Shown: positions 26,353-37,924 of the stretch, piece after piece
Layout of the letters: every line of letters begins with the position of its first letter
How positions within the stretch are numbered: position 1 is the stretch's first letter
Origin: Brachynemurus nebulosus
Lineage: Eukaryota > Arthropoda > Insecta > Neuroptera > Myrmeleontidae
Assembly (NCBI GenBank): GCA_035578155.1
Contig: JAPWDM010000011.1
Coordinates: 20,808,375 to 20,872,374 of the forward strand
Length of the DNA: 64,000 nucleotides
Reading direction: 5' to 3'
Translations under genes and position numbers: made by a program
Notes under the pieces: generated by a model
Told to the model about the DNA's origin: nothing
The model's database searches: none
The model's input: only the letters and a program-made list of their open reading frames with translations

Positions 26353-26787
26353 TTAACTCTTTGCGCTTATAAGACATGTACAGCATGACAAGGTGGTTTG
26401 TCCATTAACTCTACCATATTTAAAGGTGTTTTGTCTGTTGGATCATAAGACATGTACCACATGACACATCGAATGTTGAACTGTAATGACTGCTCATACT
26501 TCACATTACATGAATATTTTATTTAATAACTGCAAACACATTCATTTATTAGAAAAATTGTAAATAAAATAATACAAAATCACGTTGAATTATCTTTTTA
26601 AAATTAAAAACTAATAAAAACAGCATTGAGGATGTATTTAGCGCATTTAGTATTCAACTTTGGGGAAACAAGGTTAGAACGTCAAAAGAATCCGTCAAAA
26701 AAAGAACGTCGGTCGTTGTCATGTACTACATGTCTTACGAGCCTATTTACAACTCACTTTTTTTTTTGCTTGAGTGCAAAGAGTTAA
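26353..26787. mobile_element. piggyBac-type MITE
   Basis: Ends TTAACTCTTTGCGCTTATAA and AGTGCAAAGAGTTAA are inverted and bounded by TTAA on both sides, the piggyBac target. Internal GACATGTAC words face both ways. 435 bp, non-coding. Confidence 0.85.
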
Positions 26788-26789
26788 TA

Positions 26790-27866
26790 GATGAAAAAAA
26801 AAATTCTGTTCTGACTGCTGTTTGAAAAGTGCTGCCCTGAACCCTCTTAAAAAGAAAAAAAAGTCTACCTACTCTGAGGATGACCGAAAGGTTGAAAACG
26901 CGTTCAGTAAAAATAACTTTTAATTCGTGAAATAGACAAAGTAATCGAACTTTAAATATTTTTCAATATTTAAAATGGAGTTTCACAAAGTAAATCTCTC
27001 AACAGTGAATTATTTAAAAAAAAGTGTCTACGTTGGACCTTGGATCTGTAAAAAGTTTTTTATTGATTGCATTATCTACTGCAAAAAATGTTATGTTAAT
27101 TACATTATTCATTACGGAGAAAGAAATTCTCCAATAAAACCTTTTCTGGTATTTTAAAGTGATATAACGGCTTAAGGGCTCGTGTAGACAGTAACCTTTA
27201 AGAGGCACCATATAGAAATAATAATTTTGCCTTGTTTACTACATACACGATCGAAAATCTCACTCATACACGATTCTTATTTGTATGTGAATTCCAGTTG
27301 TTTTTTATAGTCAACATGAGCCCCCCTAACTGAATTACCAATAAATTTTCCTAAATGTTTATTAAATTTTTGAGAAGTCTTAGGTATCTTTTAGTATTAC
27401 AAAATTTAATGTTTTTTGTTGTAGTTTGTCCTTGATCGAAATAATTACAAATTTTTGAAATTTTCTATCCACATTGTATAAAAATCAATGGGGGGTTTCT
27501 GTTGTTGTTTGCTACATATTTAATGTGTCCTTAATTCCTGATATTTAACGATATTACATATTATTATGTAATAAATTTTTATTAAGTGACAAGAAAAAGT
27601 GTTGATAAAATGATGATAACTTGATAACATACAATGTAATATAAATAAATAAACTTTAATAACACAGTTAAGGAAATAATTATTTAATCGATGCCCTAAA
27701 TTCGTTGCTATCTAAAACATACACAGTACATAATTTTTCGTTCTTATAATGACGGGATGGTATAGGTACATATTGCTTCAACATTTGCCACAATTATTGA
27801 TTAATGATCAAGTGATTATGATTACTGATTATTAGTGATCAGGATTACTCATACCAATATTAATTG
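26790..27866. other. Intergenic DNA, no gene supported
   Basis: AT-rich. Short overlapping frames on both strands near 26975-27211 have no recognisable domain. Confidence 0.4.
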
Positions 27867-27867
27867 A

Positions 27868-28245
27868 AATTCCCATGGTGTTTGAAAAATTATCAAACTG
27901 TATCGGCTGGGAATGGAACCCGGATCTCTTGGTTGCTAGCCAAGCGCCTTACCAATTAGGCTACCGAACCACTTGCTCGAGTGCCACTCAGTTCCGATAA
28001 CCAATAAAACACACCGTATCTTTAATGCGAGACGCAGTTATATTTTTAATTTCAAATGTTATCGAGTGCTTGTGAAGCATTATTAATGCATGGCGAACTT
28101 TTATCAAAGTAAATCGAGTGTTCAAGTATCAGCTAAAGCTGGGCATTAAGTGAACATATGAATATTGGTGTATGTATAAATACGAACAAAAGTTCACCAT
28201 ACCTTAATATCGTTTTACAGGCACTCGATAACATTTGAATTAAAA
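27868..28245 (-). repeat. tRNA-like SINE copy plus palindrome arms
   Basis: On the minus strand: TCGGTAGCCTAATTGG, anticodon arm CTTGG-CTAGCAA-CCAAG and B box GGGTTCCATTCCC, then the AT tail. The leader (complement of AATGCGAGACGCAGTT) lies upstream and the palindrome arms related to 3716-4059 extend to about 28245. The T loop is mutated (CCATT) and the anticodon reads AGC, so this is a decayed element rather than a tRNA gene. Confidence 0.75.
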
Positions 28246-28739
28246 CACACATCAGTATTGTTTAAATATTGTTTTAATGTAATAAAGCTGTCATAGTGTA
28301 AACTATTTGCCCAGTGTTGTATAGCTATTGCTCTGAGCGCCTATTATAGCTCAAATTAAAAAAATAACGCTTTTTTAGATGATATAAAAATATATTAAAT
28401 GACATAAAAATATTGTGTTGGCACGACACTTTGTTTTGAGTTTTTAAATTTGAACATTTTCATTTTAAAAACCATTCAATCAATTAAATACTCGCTATGA
28501 GCATCTATGACTTCTTGCTAACGTATAGGCAAGGACTGGGTGTCTATTGCCCAGAACTTAGCTCTTAGATCTTTTTTAAATTTTCTACAAAATTTCAGTA
28601 ACGTAAACTGTCAAAACTTGAAATTATACACACAATTCACGTAAAAACTTTACTATTAGAACGCTCAGTTGTATGAAAATTGTCTGCCCTACCTTAATTC
28701 CGCCACTTGCCGTATTGGAATCTTATCATTATTGCCAAT

Positions 28740-29550
28740 ACATAATACCATATGAGTTTTTCAGGAGTTGCCATTCGATTTATTCCTAAAATATGCATCT
28801 AATCGAAAAAAAGTTTATACAAAAAATATTCAGAATAGAGGGGGCCATTCAGGAAAAATTGTTCCAGACTTCTAGGACTTACGGTTTTTTTGGAATAGAA
28901 AAAAATTTTTTTTTTCAAATGGGAACATATGTTGAGATGTTTCTTAAAAATTAGCTTGTTACTTCAAACTACCAATTACGCTAAAATTTTCATTATTTTA
29001 TTGCAAATTTTTGAGAAATTGCATTTTTAAGTTTTAATTTTCAAAACCGGTGGTCAGGTTTATTTAATCGTACGCAAGAAATACGGATAATTTGCTATTT
29101 ACATTCAAAACACCCAAAATAACTAGTAATGGTATGTTCGCATTAAGTTGTTTCAATAAACAAAATTTATTAATTAAATACATTAATTATCAAAATAAAT
29201 TGTAGTTTTTCGTCAAATAGTAAACTCAATATTTAATAAACAGGCCATCACATTACAACTGTGATTGTAATATTTAATTTTACACCATATTAAAGAAGTC
29301 AATAATCGGCATGTTCGTTGCTAAGTTTTTCTACTCAAAGTGAGCTGTTAGCGCATGCGCAAGAACATTTTTATGAAGTACGAAATAGGGATAATCGATA
29401 TTAGAAAAACATCGATGTTGACATCGATGTTAACGTCGATTCAAGAGTATCGATATACGATATACCATATGAGGTTTTCAGGAGTTGCCATTCGATTTAT
29501 TCCTAAAATATGCATCTAATCAAAAAAAAGTTTATACAAAAAATATTCTT
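28740..29550 (+). repeat. Pair of about 88-bp direct repeats around 0.6 kb
   Basis: The segment beginning near ACCATATGAGTTTTTCAGG (28747) and ending AAAAAATATTC recurs at about 29461-29550 with few changes. The repeats are too short and lack TG..CA ends for a convincing LTR. Between them lies ATCGATGT-rich sequence near 29395-29455. Confidence 0.6.
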
Positions 29551-29891
29551 ACGTGTGAAATTGGCATTACTAGATTCATAGATTAAGCAATATGTATGAT
29601 ATGAATGTAGTAGATATGTACAAAGATCTGTCATGTTTGTCAAACTTAAATTTTTAAATTCTTTTTTAAAAAACGAAAGTAATAAAAATGTCCAAAAAAA
29701 TATTTTTAATATAAAAATTTTCAAGTATGTATGGTATGTATTTTAACAATACGTCTGAAAAAGATGTATTCTAAAAAGATTCATAACCTTAATTTATTTT
29801 CCAGTAATCTGTAACCTTAATAAGCAAATCGAAAATAGTAATTTTTCATAAATCACCAAAATTAAAAGAACATGGGAAATTTACGCTAAAT

Positions 29892-30008
29892 AATGTGGAA
29901 ATTTAAAAAGTTAAAACGTACACATATCTAGGTGTACGATTTTCTGCATCGAGTAGTTTTAACAACTGTTGCGACCATTTTATTTCAAAAGCACGAATAG
30001 CAAAATGA
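29892..30008 (+). pseudogene. LINE reverse transcriptase remnant
   Basis: After an in-frame stop the frame reads VKTYTYLGVRFSASSSF then CCDHFISKARIAK, resembling the 'KYLGV' segment downstream of the polymerase domain of insect non-LTR reverse transcriptases. It ends in a stop and both sides are AT-rich. A direct repeat (ATAACTATCTTCAGCAAGCAA at about 30020 and 30072) follows. Only a short decayed piece is recognisable. Confidence 0.5.
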
Positions 30009-30436
30009 AGAAAATGGGAATAACTATCTTCAGCAAGCAAATGAAAAAGTTACATACATGAAGAAAATGAGAATAACTATCTTCAGCAAGCAAACTAAAA
30101 GCAAATGAAAAAGCTACAAAGAAAGCTGTAAAAGCTCAAAAAAATATTTCAAAAAGTGATGAAAAAAAGATTTATCCTGATTTTATTACAATTTTACCAT
30201 CTTTAAAACGTACGTTTTGTGTTAAAACGGTTCTCCATAATGAAAACGACAGTATTTAATAAAGTTTTTAATAAAATTACACAAATTTTATTTAATTACA
30301 ACCACTTCCTAAATAAAATATAATAAATTTTTTTCCCTCCAAAGTAAAATTTTTTACGCACATTTTACATTTTAGAGCTTCTTGAACTATTTTCGTTTGG
30401 TGTCTGTCCGTCCATCCGTCTATGTGTCGCCAGTTT

Positions 30437-30725
30437 GCACCAAGTGGCATAACTTCTGAACTATTCGATTATTTTTAATGAAATTTTCAAAAATTATACA
30501 GTTTGGTTCGTAGATGGTCCCCTATGAATTTAATCGAAATCGGAGTAACAGTAGCTACGCCGCTACCATGTCATTCCAAAATTGCACCAGGTGGCATAAC
30601 TTCTGAACTATTCAATTCATTTTTATGAAATTATCAGAAATTATGCGGTCTGGTTCCTAGATGGTCCCCTACATTCTCCCTTGCATTCGGAGTAATAGTA
30701 TCCACGGCGCTACCATGAAATCCCA
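30437..30725 (+). repeat. Two-unit tandem repeat
   Basis: Two units of about 145 bp share GTGGCATAACTTCTGAACTA, TAGATGGTCCCCTA, CGGAGTAA and GCGCTACCATG-like words. The preceding GTCTGTCCGTCCATCCGTC is a common motif of insect dispersed repeats. A distant relative lies near 57590-57670. Confidence 0.7.
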
Positions 30726-30909
30726 TTAAATGTCAATATCTTATTTACTGTTAGTCACATTTCGCTCAATTTTTTATAAATCGTTTTGTTCATTTATTTT
30801 TATTAATTTATGTACCAATATTAAGTTACACAAAGATATATTGGGCATTAAATTACCAAGGTGCTTTTACGAGTACGAGAAAGCTGTGTGCCACACCCCA
30901 TTGGCAGCG

Positions 30910-31118
30910 TACAGTGGACTTTCGGAGATTGTCCAATCGCAAATTGTCCATATTTCAGTGTTAGGGATTTAAACATCGTATGTTTACGTCACACGAACAT
31001 TGTATTCACAAAAATTGTGTGTTTGCAGTATTCGTGTGACGTAAACGTGCGATGTTTAAATCCCTATCACCGCAATATTGACAATTTCTGATTGGACAAT
31101 CTCCGAAAGTCCACTGTA
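30910..31118. mobile_element. mariner-type palindromic MITE
   Basis: TA on both sides; ends CAGTGGACTTTCGGAGATTG and CAATCTCCGAAAGTCCACTG are perfect complements and the arms pair across most of about 209 bp (TTTAAACATCG with CGATGTTTAAA). Two short overlapping frames across it are not genes. Confidence 0.9.
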
Positions 31119-31170
31119 TTTTAGTATCTTACACAACTGCGAAATTTTTTTATTTTAGTTTGTAACCAAA

Positions 31171-31428
31171 TCGCACGCTTAATAATAAACCGAAATAAGT
31201 CAAAATTTCAGAATTCGAACTTCTTGTAATAAACCTAACTACCATAGCTCAAAGAATGGGTACAATCCGATCGCCACGCGAAACAAAGCAATATTATAAT
31301 ATATTCTATTGCTTTTTCACGTGGCGATCGGCTTGTACACATTCTTTGAGCTATGGTAGTTCGGTTTATTACAAGAAGTTTGAATTCTGAAATTTTGACT
31401 TATTTCGGTTTATTATTAAGCGTGCGAA
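31171..31428. mobile_element. Palindromic MITE
   Basis: TCGCACGCTTAATAATAAAC at the left pairs with GTTTATTATTAAGCGTGCGA at the right; arms continue inward to GATCGCCACG/CGTGGCGATC around a loop near 31300. 258 bp, non-coding. It sits about 50 bp from the preceding mariner-type MITE. Confidence 0.85.
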
Positions 31429-32040
31429 ATGATTATGGATCATTATCTTGGTATACTTTACTTATTGGATGACCACTTGTCATTTTATTGTTAATTATTT
31501 CGTTTTGATTAATATTTAGAATTTTTCAGGATATAAAATAAAATACATTTTTCATAGAATAAGATTGTTTATTTTTTCCGGCAAACATCGAAATTACAGT
31601 ATGTCGACGTGTTCTACAATTTTCCCTCGGTGCCATTCCCGGATTTCATAGATTTTTCAATTTTTCTTCTTCCTTGATAATAAGTTGAACGTAAAAATCG
31701 CATTTTAGATTTGACTTGTTAATGATCATTGACCCGATGTGGATCATTGCTTTTCCACAGGCATTCAAAATTTCTAAATTCCTAAATAAATTTTATTTTT
31801 GTTTCCGTATTTGACTTTTGTCATTTTTATTTAACCTATAAAATAATTTCCATTTAAAATTAAAAATTATACTTATTTTTAATAATTAAATAATATGAAG
31901 TACTTACTTGATTTAATTACATTCCAAGAAGAATTTTAGTTATAAATCCATATGAATACCAAAAATTGAATAAAAATTAATAAAATTTGCCAAGTTAAAT
32001 AGCTGAAATTCTAAATTTCATTTTTGCATTTATGCTAAAA

Positions 32041-32351
32041 TAGAGTCCCTATAATAAATAGAGTCTTGACATGTGGTGAACACTGATTGGTTCCGGCATT
32101 TTCTGTCTAACGTTGGGTAAAATAAATTGAAAATAAGTTAAAAAATATTTAACAAAAACCATTTAGTTTAACCTAGAAAGAATAATTAAATTAAATTTTT
32201 TTAATTGTTCATAAATTCATAACCTATTAACAATAATTATGTACTCAAAAATATTTACACAAACATGTGATAATTAATTTCGAAGCTTCCCGCTCTGTTT
32301 TGGAGAGAAAATGGATGACATGTCACGACTCTATTTATTATAGGGACTCTA
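32041..32351. mobile_element. TA-flanked TIR MITE
   Basis: Ends TAGAGTCCCTATAATAAATA and TATTTATTATAGGGACTCTA are perfect complements and coincide with TA target copies. 311 bp, no coding. Mariner-like by target. Confidence 0.9.
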
Positions 32352-32359
32352 GGTAAATC

Positions 32360-32800
32360 TATACGGTAGGGCCATCTGTGTAACCTAAATACAATTACCG
32401 CTTGCTACTTTCCGTAATATTGAGGGTTGTTTGAAGAAGGCGCTCTTAAACTCACCAACATTCACTTAAATAAATCACTTTTAAGCGCGAAAGTTGTAAA
32501 ATTTGAAAAAAAAACTTAAAATAAAAATTTTAATTTTTTTATTTTTGGTTATTGTTGCTTTATTGAATAATTTTTATCAACAAATAAGTATACTATTCCA
32601 TTTAAAAAAAGGTAAGTTTGTATCGTATCTCGAAAACCACAAGAGCTATAAAGCTCCTGATTATCGCAATTGGTTGCCCCCGTCGATATCTACAACTCTT
32701 ATTTGAACAATTTTTCGATTAAATCAACGGTTTGACTGTAATAAAAATGGCAACTCCCGAAAAACTCACCCTGTATGTGTAATTTTTCAATGTCAAATAT
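32360..32800. other. Intergenic DNA
   Basis: No gene supported; the 67-codon frame at 32503 lacks recognisable features. Near 32748 GGCAACTCCCGAAAAACTC is related to the complement of the direct repeat at 28755. Confidence 0.4.
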
Positions 32801-32817
32801 ATTTGAAATTGAAAAAT

Positions 32818-33003
32818 TGTAACTGTTTCTCGCATTAGAGAGAGTATCAATACACATAGGTGGTTGAATGGTTATCGGATTGGGGCGTCGAACAAAGGAT
32901 TGTTGGTCTAGTGGCAAGACACCTGGCTAGTTACCGGGAGATCCTGGGTTCGATTCCCAGACGATCAAGTTTGATAATTTTTTCATCACTTTGTGATTTT
33001 TAA
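32818..33003 (+). repeat. tRNA-Thr-like SINE copy (anticodon AGT)
   Basis: The leader ACTGTTTCTCGCATTAGAGA is followed by the tRNA-like module at about 32900-32968: A box TTGGTCTAGTGGC, anticodon arm with loop CTAGTTA (anticodon AGT, Thr), B box GGGTTCGATTCCC, 3' end ACGATCAAG. The acceptor does not pair well, so it is probably a SINE, but it keeps the natural Thr anticodon. Its A box TTGGTCTAGTG is identical to that of the structured RNA family starting 0.9 kb downstream. Confidence 0.7.
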
Positions 33004-33009
33004 TTTATA

Positions 33010-33890
33010 ATATGTATAAATAATTTTTTCACATTTACCGAACTATAATATATTTTCAATTGTACAAATAATAATGTTGCTTTATTTACTCCATTCGCTA
33101 GTCGTTATAATGCTCATCACTACTGAAAAATAGAAAAATTTCATATAATGATTAATGAATATAAGCATAAAAAAAACTTACATATAAAAAATATATAATA
33201 TTATGTACAGTAGAACCATCAGTAGAACATCTGTTACGTATTTGATATAGCGTTACACAAGGTCATCTGAGAAATTGATTTTGAAAAGCAAACAAAAGAT
33301 AATTATTACATATTATTCATAATTGTGGCTTTTAGCGTTTTATTTAAAGACATTAAGTGTATCATGCCATTCATGCCAATTACAAGAAATAAGCAAATCA
33401 AATTTAAAAAATCAACAATGCAGGTAAATTTTGAAATGTAAACCGTTGCCTTTATGTCAGATATGTGTCAAGTTGTCAACTGAATCGTTTATAATTTTAT
33501 AAATAATATCAAAGACAAATAATGTAGATTAGTAGTCCATTTGAACGTATTCTCTAATTATGCTGATGTAACATGGTTTAAGTTGACACAAAAAATAATA
33601 ATTTACTAAAACTGTTCACTTTCCGCTGATTGCGTTGAGTACGTCAAAGCTGGTTAAAAACCATCCCACAATTACCAGCTATCAAAGTGGGTTTCTGAGA
33701 TTTATAATTTTATTTTTGTTCTAAAAATATGTATATTTAAAAAAAAAATACAATTTTATTAAAGAAGTTACCCTGTATTTTTTAATTACTCTTGACCACC
33801 TGTATATGTCTAGCAATAACATGTAATATGGAACATGCGTGTATGTGGTATTATACATATATAGAAGAATAAGACACAGTTAGGTAGTAA
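33010..33890. other. Intergenic DNA, no gene supported
   Basis: AT-rich region between the last tRNA-like element and the first unit of the RNA cluster. An inverted GCTGGTTAAAAACCATC-type word lies near 33650, too short to interpret. Confidence 0.4.
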
Positions 33891-33894
33891 GAGT

Positions 33895-34119
33895 ATTGGT
33901 CTTGTGTGTATAATACCGAACTTCAGTGTATGGGGACTTGCGTTCAAATCCTATTCACTGTGTTCAACATCCATATTTATATTCCTGATATTTGATCTCT
34001 CGCCTGATTATTTCAAGAAACTGGTGGGAATAAAGTCAGGATAGAAAAATACGGTGATGATTTTAGCAGGCAATTGTATTCTAAGATTGTTTGTAATAAC
34101 ACACTGGACACTAACTTTT
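33895..34119 (+). ncRNA. Structured Pol III-type RNA, cluster unit 1
   Basis: First unit of the cluster. A box TTGGTCTTGTGTG (33896) and B box CGTTCAAATC (33941-33950) at tRNA-like spacing. The closing stem is strong: GTCTTGTGTG pairs with CACACTGGAC (near 34100-34109) at 9 of 10 positions. The middle stem is TTCCTGA (33982) with TCAGGA (34036); inside it CTCTCGCC can pair with GGTGGGA. The 3' hairpin GGCAAT..GATTGTTTG is weaker than in other units. A TTTT run follows at about 34115. The 63-codon frame across its 3' half is not a gene. Product and function unknown; expression not shown. Confidence 0.7.
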
Positions 34120-34596
34120 GTATGTACCTACCCATTTAAATTTAAAATTTTTAGCGGAATCAATGTTCTTAGTTCAAAGGCAAAGAAATTTTTTTTTCTA
34201 TACAAATTAAATAAGTTTTGTTCAGCAGATACATCATTTCTTTAAATTGTACACAATTGACTACAAAAATTATTTTGTTACATCCTAACGTAATATGTAC
34301 TGGCACAAAATTTTTTGTTGGAATAGCTCAGGTGTGGTTCAGGTAGAAAATACCTTGAATGAAATTGACAATTTTAAAACTAATATTTTAAAATTAGCTT
34401 TTAAAATCCAAATCGTTTTATGTACCTATATATGTATTTGTCTACGTTCATAATACAATGATATCGCAAATTTATACGAATTCTCGGAATATTATTGTTC
34501 TAATACCGATTTTGACGTCAAAGAATTCATCACAATGTGAAAAAGTATTTTCAAAACAGGAAATATTTTGAAATATAGGGACAAATAAATTAGAAA

Positions 34597-35722
34597 TAAG
34601 GTAAATGTCCCAAATTCCGACATTTTAGGGAAGCAACCAAACATATTTTAGTAGAATAATTTAAAAATCATTGGAAAGTCTAAAAGTCTTTTGTCAGCAA
34701 CCAGGTCAAAATATTTACTTTAGATTATCATTTAAGAAAAATAAAAAAATAGAAGGATAAAATACAAAAAATAAGAATTTAGCTCTAAATTCGACACTCT
34801 TTTGAACTTATTTTCGACAGTGTTTTAAATTCAACAATTGTTGTCCATAATTTCGACTATAGACGTTTTAGCTCAAATTAAAAAAAAAAAAATAAAATTT
34901 GATAGATGCATTTAAGTATAGTTTATTGAAAAATTCCTTTATTTATTACACGTACATATTAGTTAATATGTACTTTTCCAAGTTCTGCTAATATAAAAAA
35001 TGTTCCTTACTCATATGTTTTGGTAGGTTATTTTTTCCCACCATTGCGTTAAAATCATATTAAATTTTGTCCTTTACTTTTGACTATTTTCATTTCACAT
35101 ACTCACTCACTGTTACTCTTATTCGAGACTGCATCCCGTAATTTTAATCACGTTCTTATTTTATTGTTTTTTATTTCCTCGTTTTTGTCACTTTTTTGTT
35201 TTTTTCGTCTTCTGCTTACTTCTTTTCTCAATTTTTTTAAAAATAATATTCTTCCAATACTCATTGACGAAATTTGGGCAAAACTTAAATTTACGGATTC
35301 TAAATTCGACACAAAAGAAAACTAGTCTATTTAAGAATTTTACTTTAAAAAAGTTGATAAATTATAATATTTTACTAACTTTTTATTACAATATTCATTT
35401 ATTATACCATTTTAATATGAAAATCATAATTTAACTAAAATTTGAAATTTGGGGTTTTTGTACTTTTTTTTTTTATAAGGAATCAGTCACTTATAGTCTA
35501 CTGTTTCTGACATTTCGCAAAATATCTAATTGATCATTGATTTTAGTACACTATTTGTCAAAAATAAACCGAAATATAAAAATGGTAGTATTACTTATTG
35601 TTCATAGATACCTCTAAAATACAAAACGGATGTTTTAAAAACAGAATTTTTTCTAAATTTTTAAAAATAATATAAACATGTTTGATTTTAGGACACTGTC
35701 TGATTTTGGGCCATTTACCTTA
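34597..35722. mobile_element. TA-flanked TIR element, about 1.1 kb
   Basis: Ends AAGGTAAATGTCCCAAATTC and AAAATCAGACAGTGTCC-type (read on the complement, AAGGTAAATGGCCCAAAATC) are inverted, with TA at both sides. Likely pogo/mariner class. Interior frames (for example 35080-35325) show no transposase motif. Confidence 0.75.
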
Positions 35723-35729
35723 TTTTTTG

Positions 35730-36400
35730 AGATTCTTTTTAACTATTAAATATGATGACATTGAAATAGAATCTTATAAAAAGATCCCAAATTAAATTTT
35801 TTTAGCGGAGCCTGCAGGCTGCATGCTAGGAATAGTTATTGTGTATAGCAAACTGTATAGTTAAATAGTATGTGTAAACAATGTTTGTGCGTTCACCATA
35901 GAATTATGCTACGTAACATTACGTAACGGAGCTTGCACAGTTACAAACCAGATGCTCCGATTTAAAAAGAATTAATGCGCGTCAAATTTTTTTTTATGAT
36001 TTTTCACGGTTTTTCACGGGATAAATTCTTAACTTCTGAAGTATTACAAAACTATGGAATATAAAAACAAACACTCACTAATTGTAAGTTAGAAACCGCA
36101 GTTTTAATATCTAATGTGTATTAATTTTTTTGAATCAGAGCGCTCTGGTTTTTCAAGTCGAAATTCATCTAAATAAAATTATTGAGCCGTTAGAAGACGA
36201 CAACTCTTTTCGGTGAAGGCATTAACTTGAAAACGATGCAACATAGAAAACCAGGGTTTTCCACGATAAAATGGAGATTAAAGATTAGTATAAAAGGAAG
36301 TGGAAATAATGTTTTAGAAGATTTAAAACATCATAATATTGTTGTCGATTATAATAAGCATTGCAGGGCCTTGTGGGAATTGAAGGAAAAACTATGAATT
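35730..36400. other. Intergenic DNA
   Basis: No gene supported. Contains ACGTAACATTACGTAACG near 35911 and GCCTGCAGGCTGC near 35811. Confidence 0.4.
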
Positions 36401-36401
36401 T

Positions 36402-36630
36402 AAAAAAAAAAATTGTTTAAGTGTATTTTAACAAGCAATCTGGCAAATAGCATTACTTGTTATATCACCACTTAATTTATTCTATCCTGATTGGTATTAC
36501 TCAAATATTACTGAATTAAATATAAGAGCAAAAACGGTCAGGAATAATAATAGAATCAACTGTAAGTCGATTCGAACGTACAATATTCCATTGTATCACT
36601 ACTGAATATTCTACACACTAGACTGAATAG
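36402..36630 (-). ncRNA. Structured Pol III-type RNA, cluster unit 2 (only minus-strand copy)
   Basis: Read on the minus strand: A box CAGTCTAGTGTGTAG (from about 36625), B box CGTTCGAATC (36569-36578), ATTCCTGA (36538-36545) paired with TCAGGATA (36483-36490), inner TTGCTC..GAGTAA pairing, 3' hairpin AACAAGTAATGC with CAGATTGCTTGTT, then CACTTAAAC and an 11-base T-run as terminator. The closing stem GTCTA-GTG/CACTTAAAC pairs with one bulge and one mismatch. It is the sole inverted unit, between units 1 and 3, so a local inversion or independent insertion is implied. No protein frame covers it. Confidence 0.75.
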
Positions 36631-37322
36631 CTTGCTCACTGATGTAGTACGTTTTGGTGTATATATGTATTTTTTAACATTAATGTAAATTAGTATTATA
36701 TGTATGTAGAGATAGTCACAGAAATTTAAGGTGGTTGGCGCATTAGAGTATTCTTAACACTGAAAAATGATTTTTAGATATATAATTGTATTTTTTAGTA
36801 TTTAATACACAGAATGTAAGAATTTGGAAAAAATTTCAGAAAAATTTTTAAAAATCACTTTTTTAAAGCGCAGCTAATGTAATTACTACCAAAACACACA
36901 GGGAAGTTAACACGCAATTAAATAAATAAATAAATAATTTTTTGCTAAAGATTAAATGATAAAAAACTTATTTCAAAAAATTTTAATTCTTTAGGAACAT
37001 TTAAAGAAGTAATATCAACAAATTCTGTCGAATAGTAATTAGTTTTGTAATTTAATTTTGTAAAACTGTATTGAAATTTATGTCAACCATACTGAATAAG
37101 TCAAACGTCCATTTTTTAGTATGAAAATTTATTTTAATTATAAAATGAGTTTTTCCAAACAATTTCAAATTAAATAAAAAGAAGTACAATAAAAAAGAGC
37201 TTTTTAGAATGAAACAATTAAAAAAAAAGAGATTTCAAGAAAAAAAAGATTTCACAATTAACCAATTTTTATTTACTACAATAATTGGCACTCTTTTTTA
37301 TATTTCTAGATTTAGTATTTAC

Positions 37323-37700
37323 TTAATCTCTAACGCATAAAGCACCTTAACCATCAAGGAGACAAATAGTTGCCATCGCTCAGGCAGTTGTTGTACGCCA
37401 GTCATAGAACCTGACGTGTTAAGTTCCGTCACGATTAACTTCAGCGTTTTTTGAAAATCATCCCAGTTATTGTAGTGTGTTCCTCTTAGCTTCCTCTTTA
37501 ATCTGGCAAAACAATTGAAGTCCAGCGGAGAAATATGGTGCCTCTTTTGCCAAGTACTTTTGTAATATTAGAATGAGTAACACCCACAGACCAGTCATAT
37601 AAACAAGCAAACTTGAGTAAAACTTGTTGCTCATAATCACTTACTGAATGAATTATTTGTTCTTTAATTGATGACATTTTACAAAAGTGCGAAGTGACTA
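37323..37700 (-). pseudogene. Tc1/mariner-type transposase C-terminal remnant
   Basis: In the minus frame after about 37545 the translation includes ISPLDFNCFARLKRKLRG, then NNWDDFQKTLKLIV and LPERWQLF. This resembles the region after the last catalytic Asp of mariner transposases ('SPDLNPCDYFLFPRLK..'). The frame overlapping it upstream (to 37704) has no clear match, and a frameshift separates the two. Catalytic residues upstream are absent, so this is a broken, internally deleted copy. Inverted words AAGGTGGTTGGCGCATTAGAG (36730) and its partner near 37330 may be terminal repeats. Confidence 0.5.
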
Positions 37701-37924
37701 TCACTGAGAATAAACCTACAGTGTCGCGTTTCTAATGACATTAGTCATGTTACAAATCTAAAAACTAACAAGATACAACATGTAAAAATTGGATGTGTTT
37801 GCCTGGGACAACCTAATAAATAATAAAAAGTTTCATCGAAAAAGCATAACTCAAAACGCTCAAAACTTAGAAATTTCCTTAGAAGTTGCTTTTATAAACA
37901 AGACAAAGCATTAATTTACACGAA

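Noticed and set aside
28740..29550. LTR retrotransposon
   Set aside because: The 88-bp direct repeats are short and lack TG..CA ends, a primer-binding site and any gag-pol coding between them.
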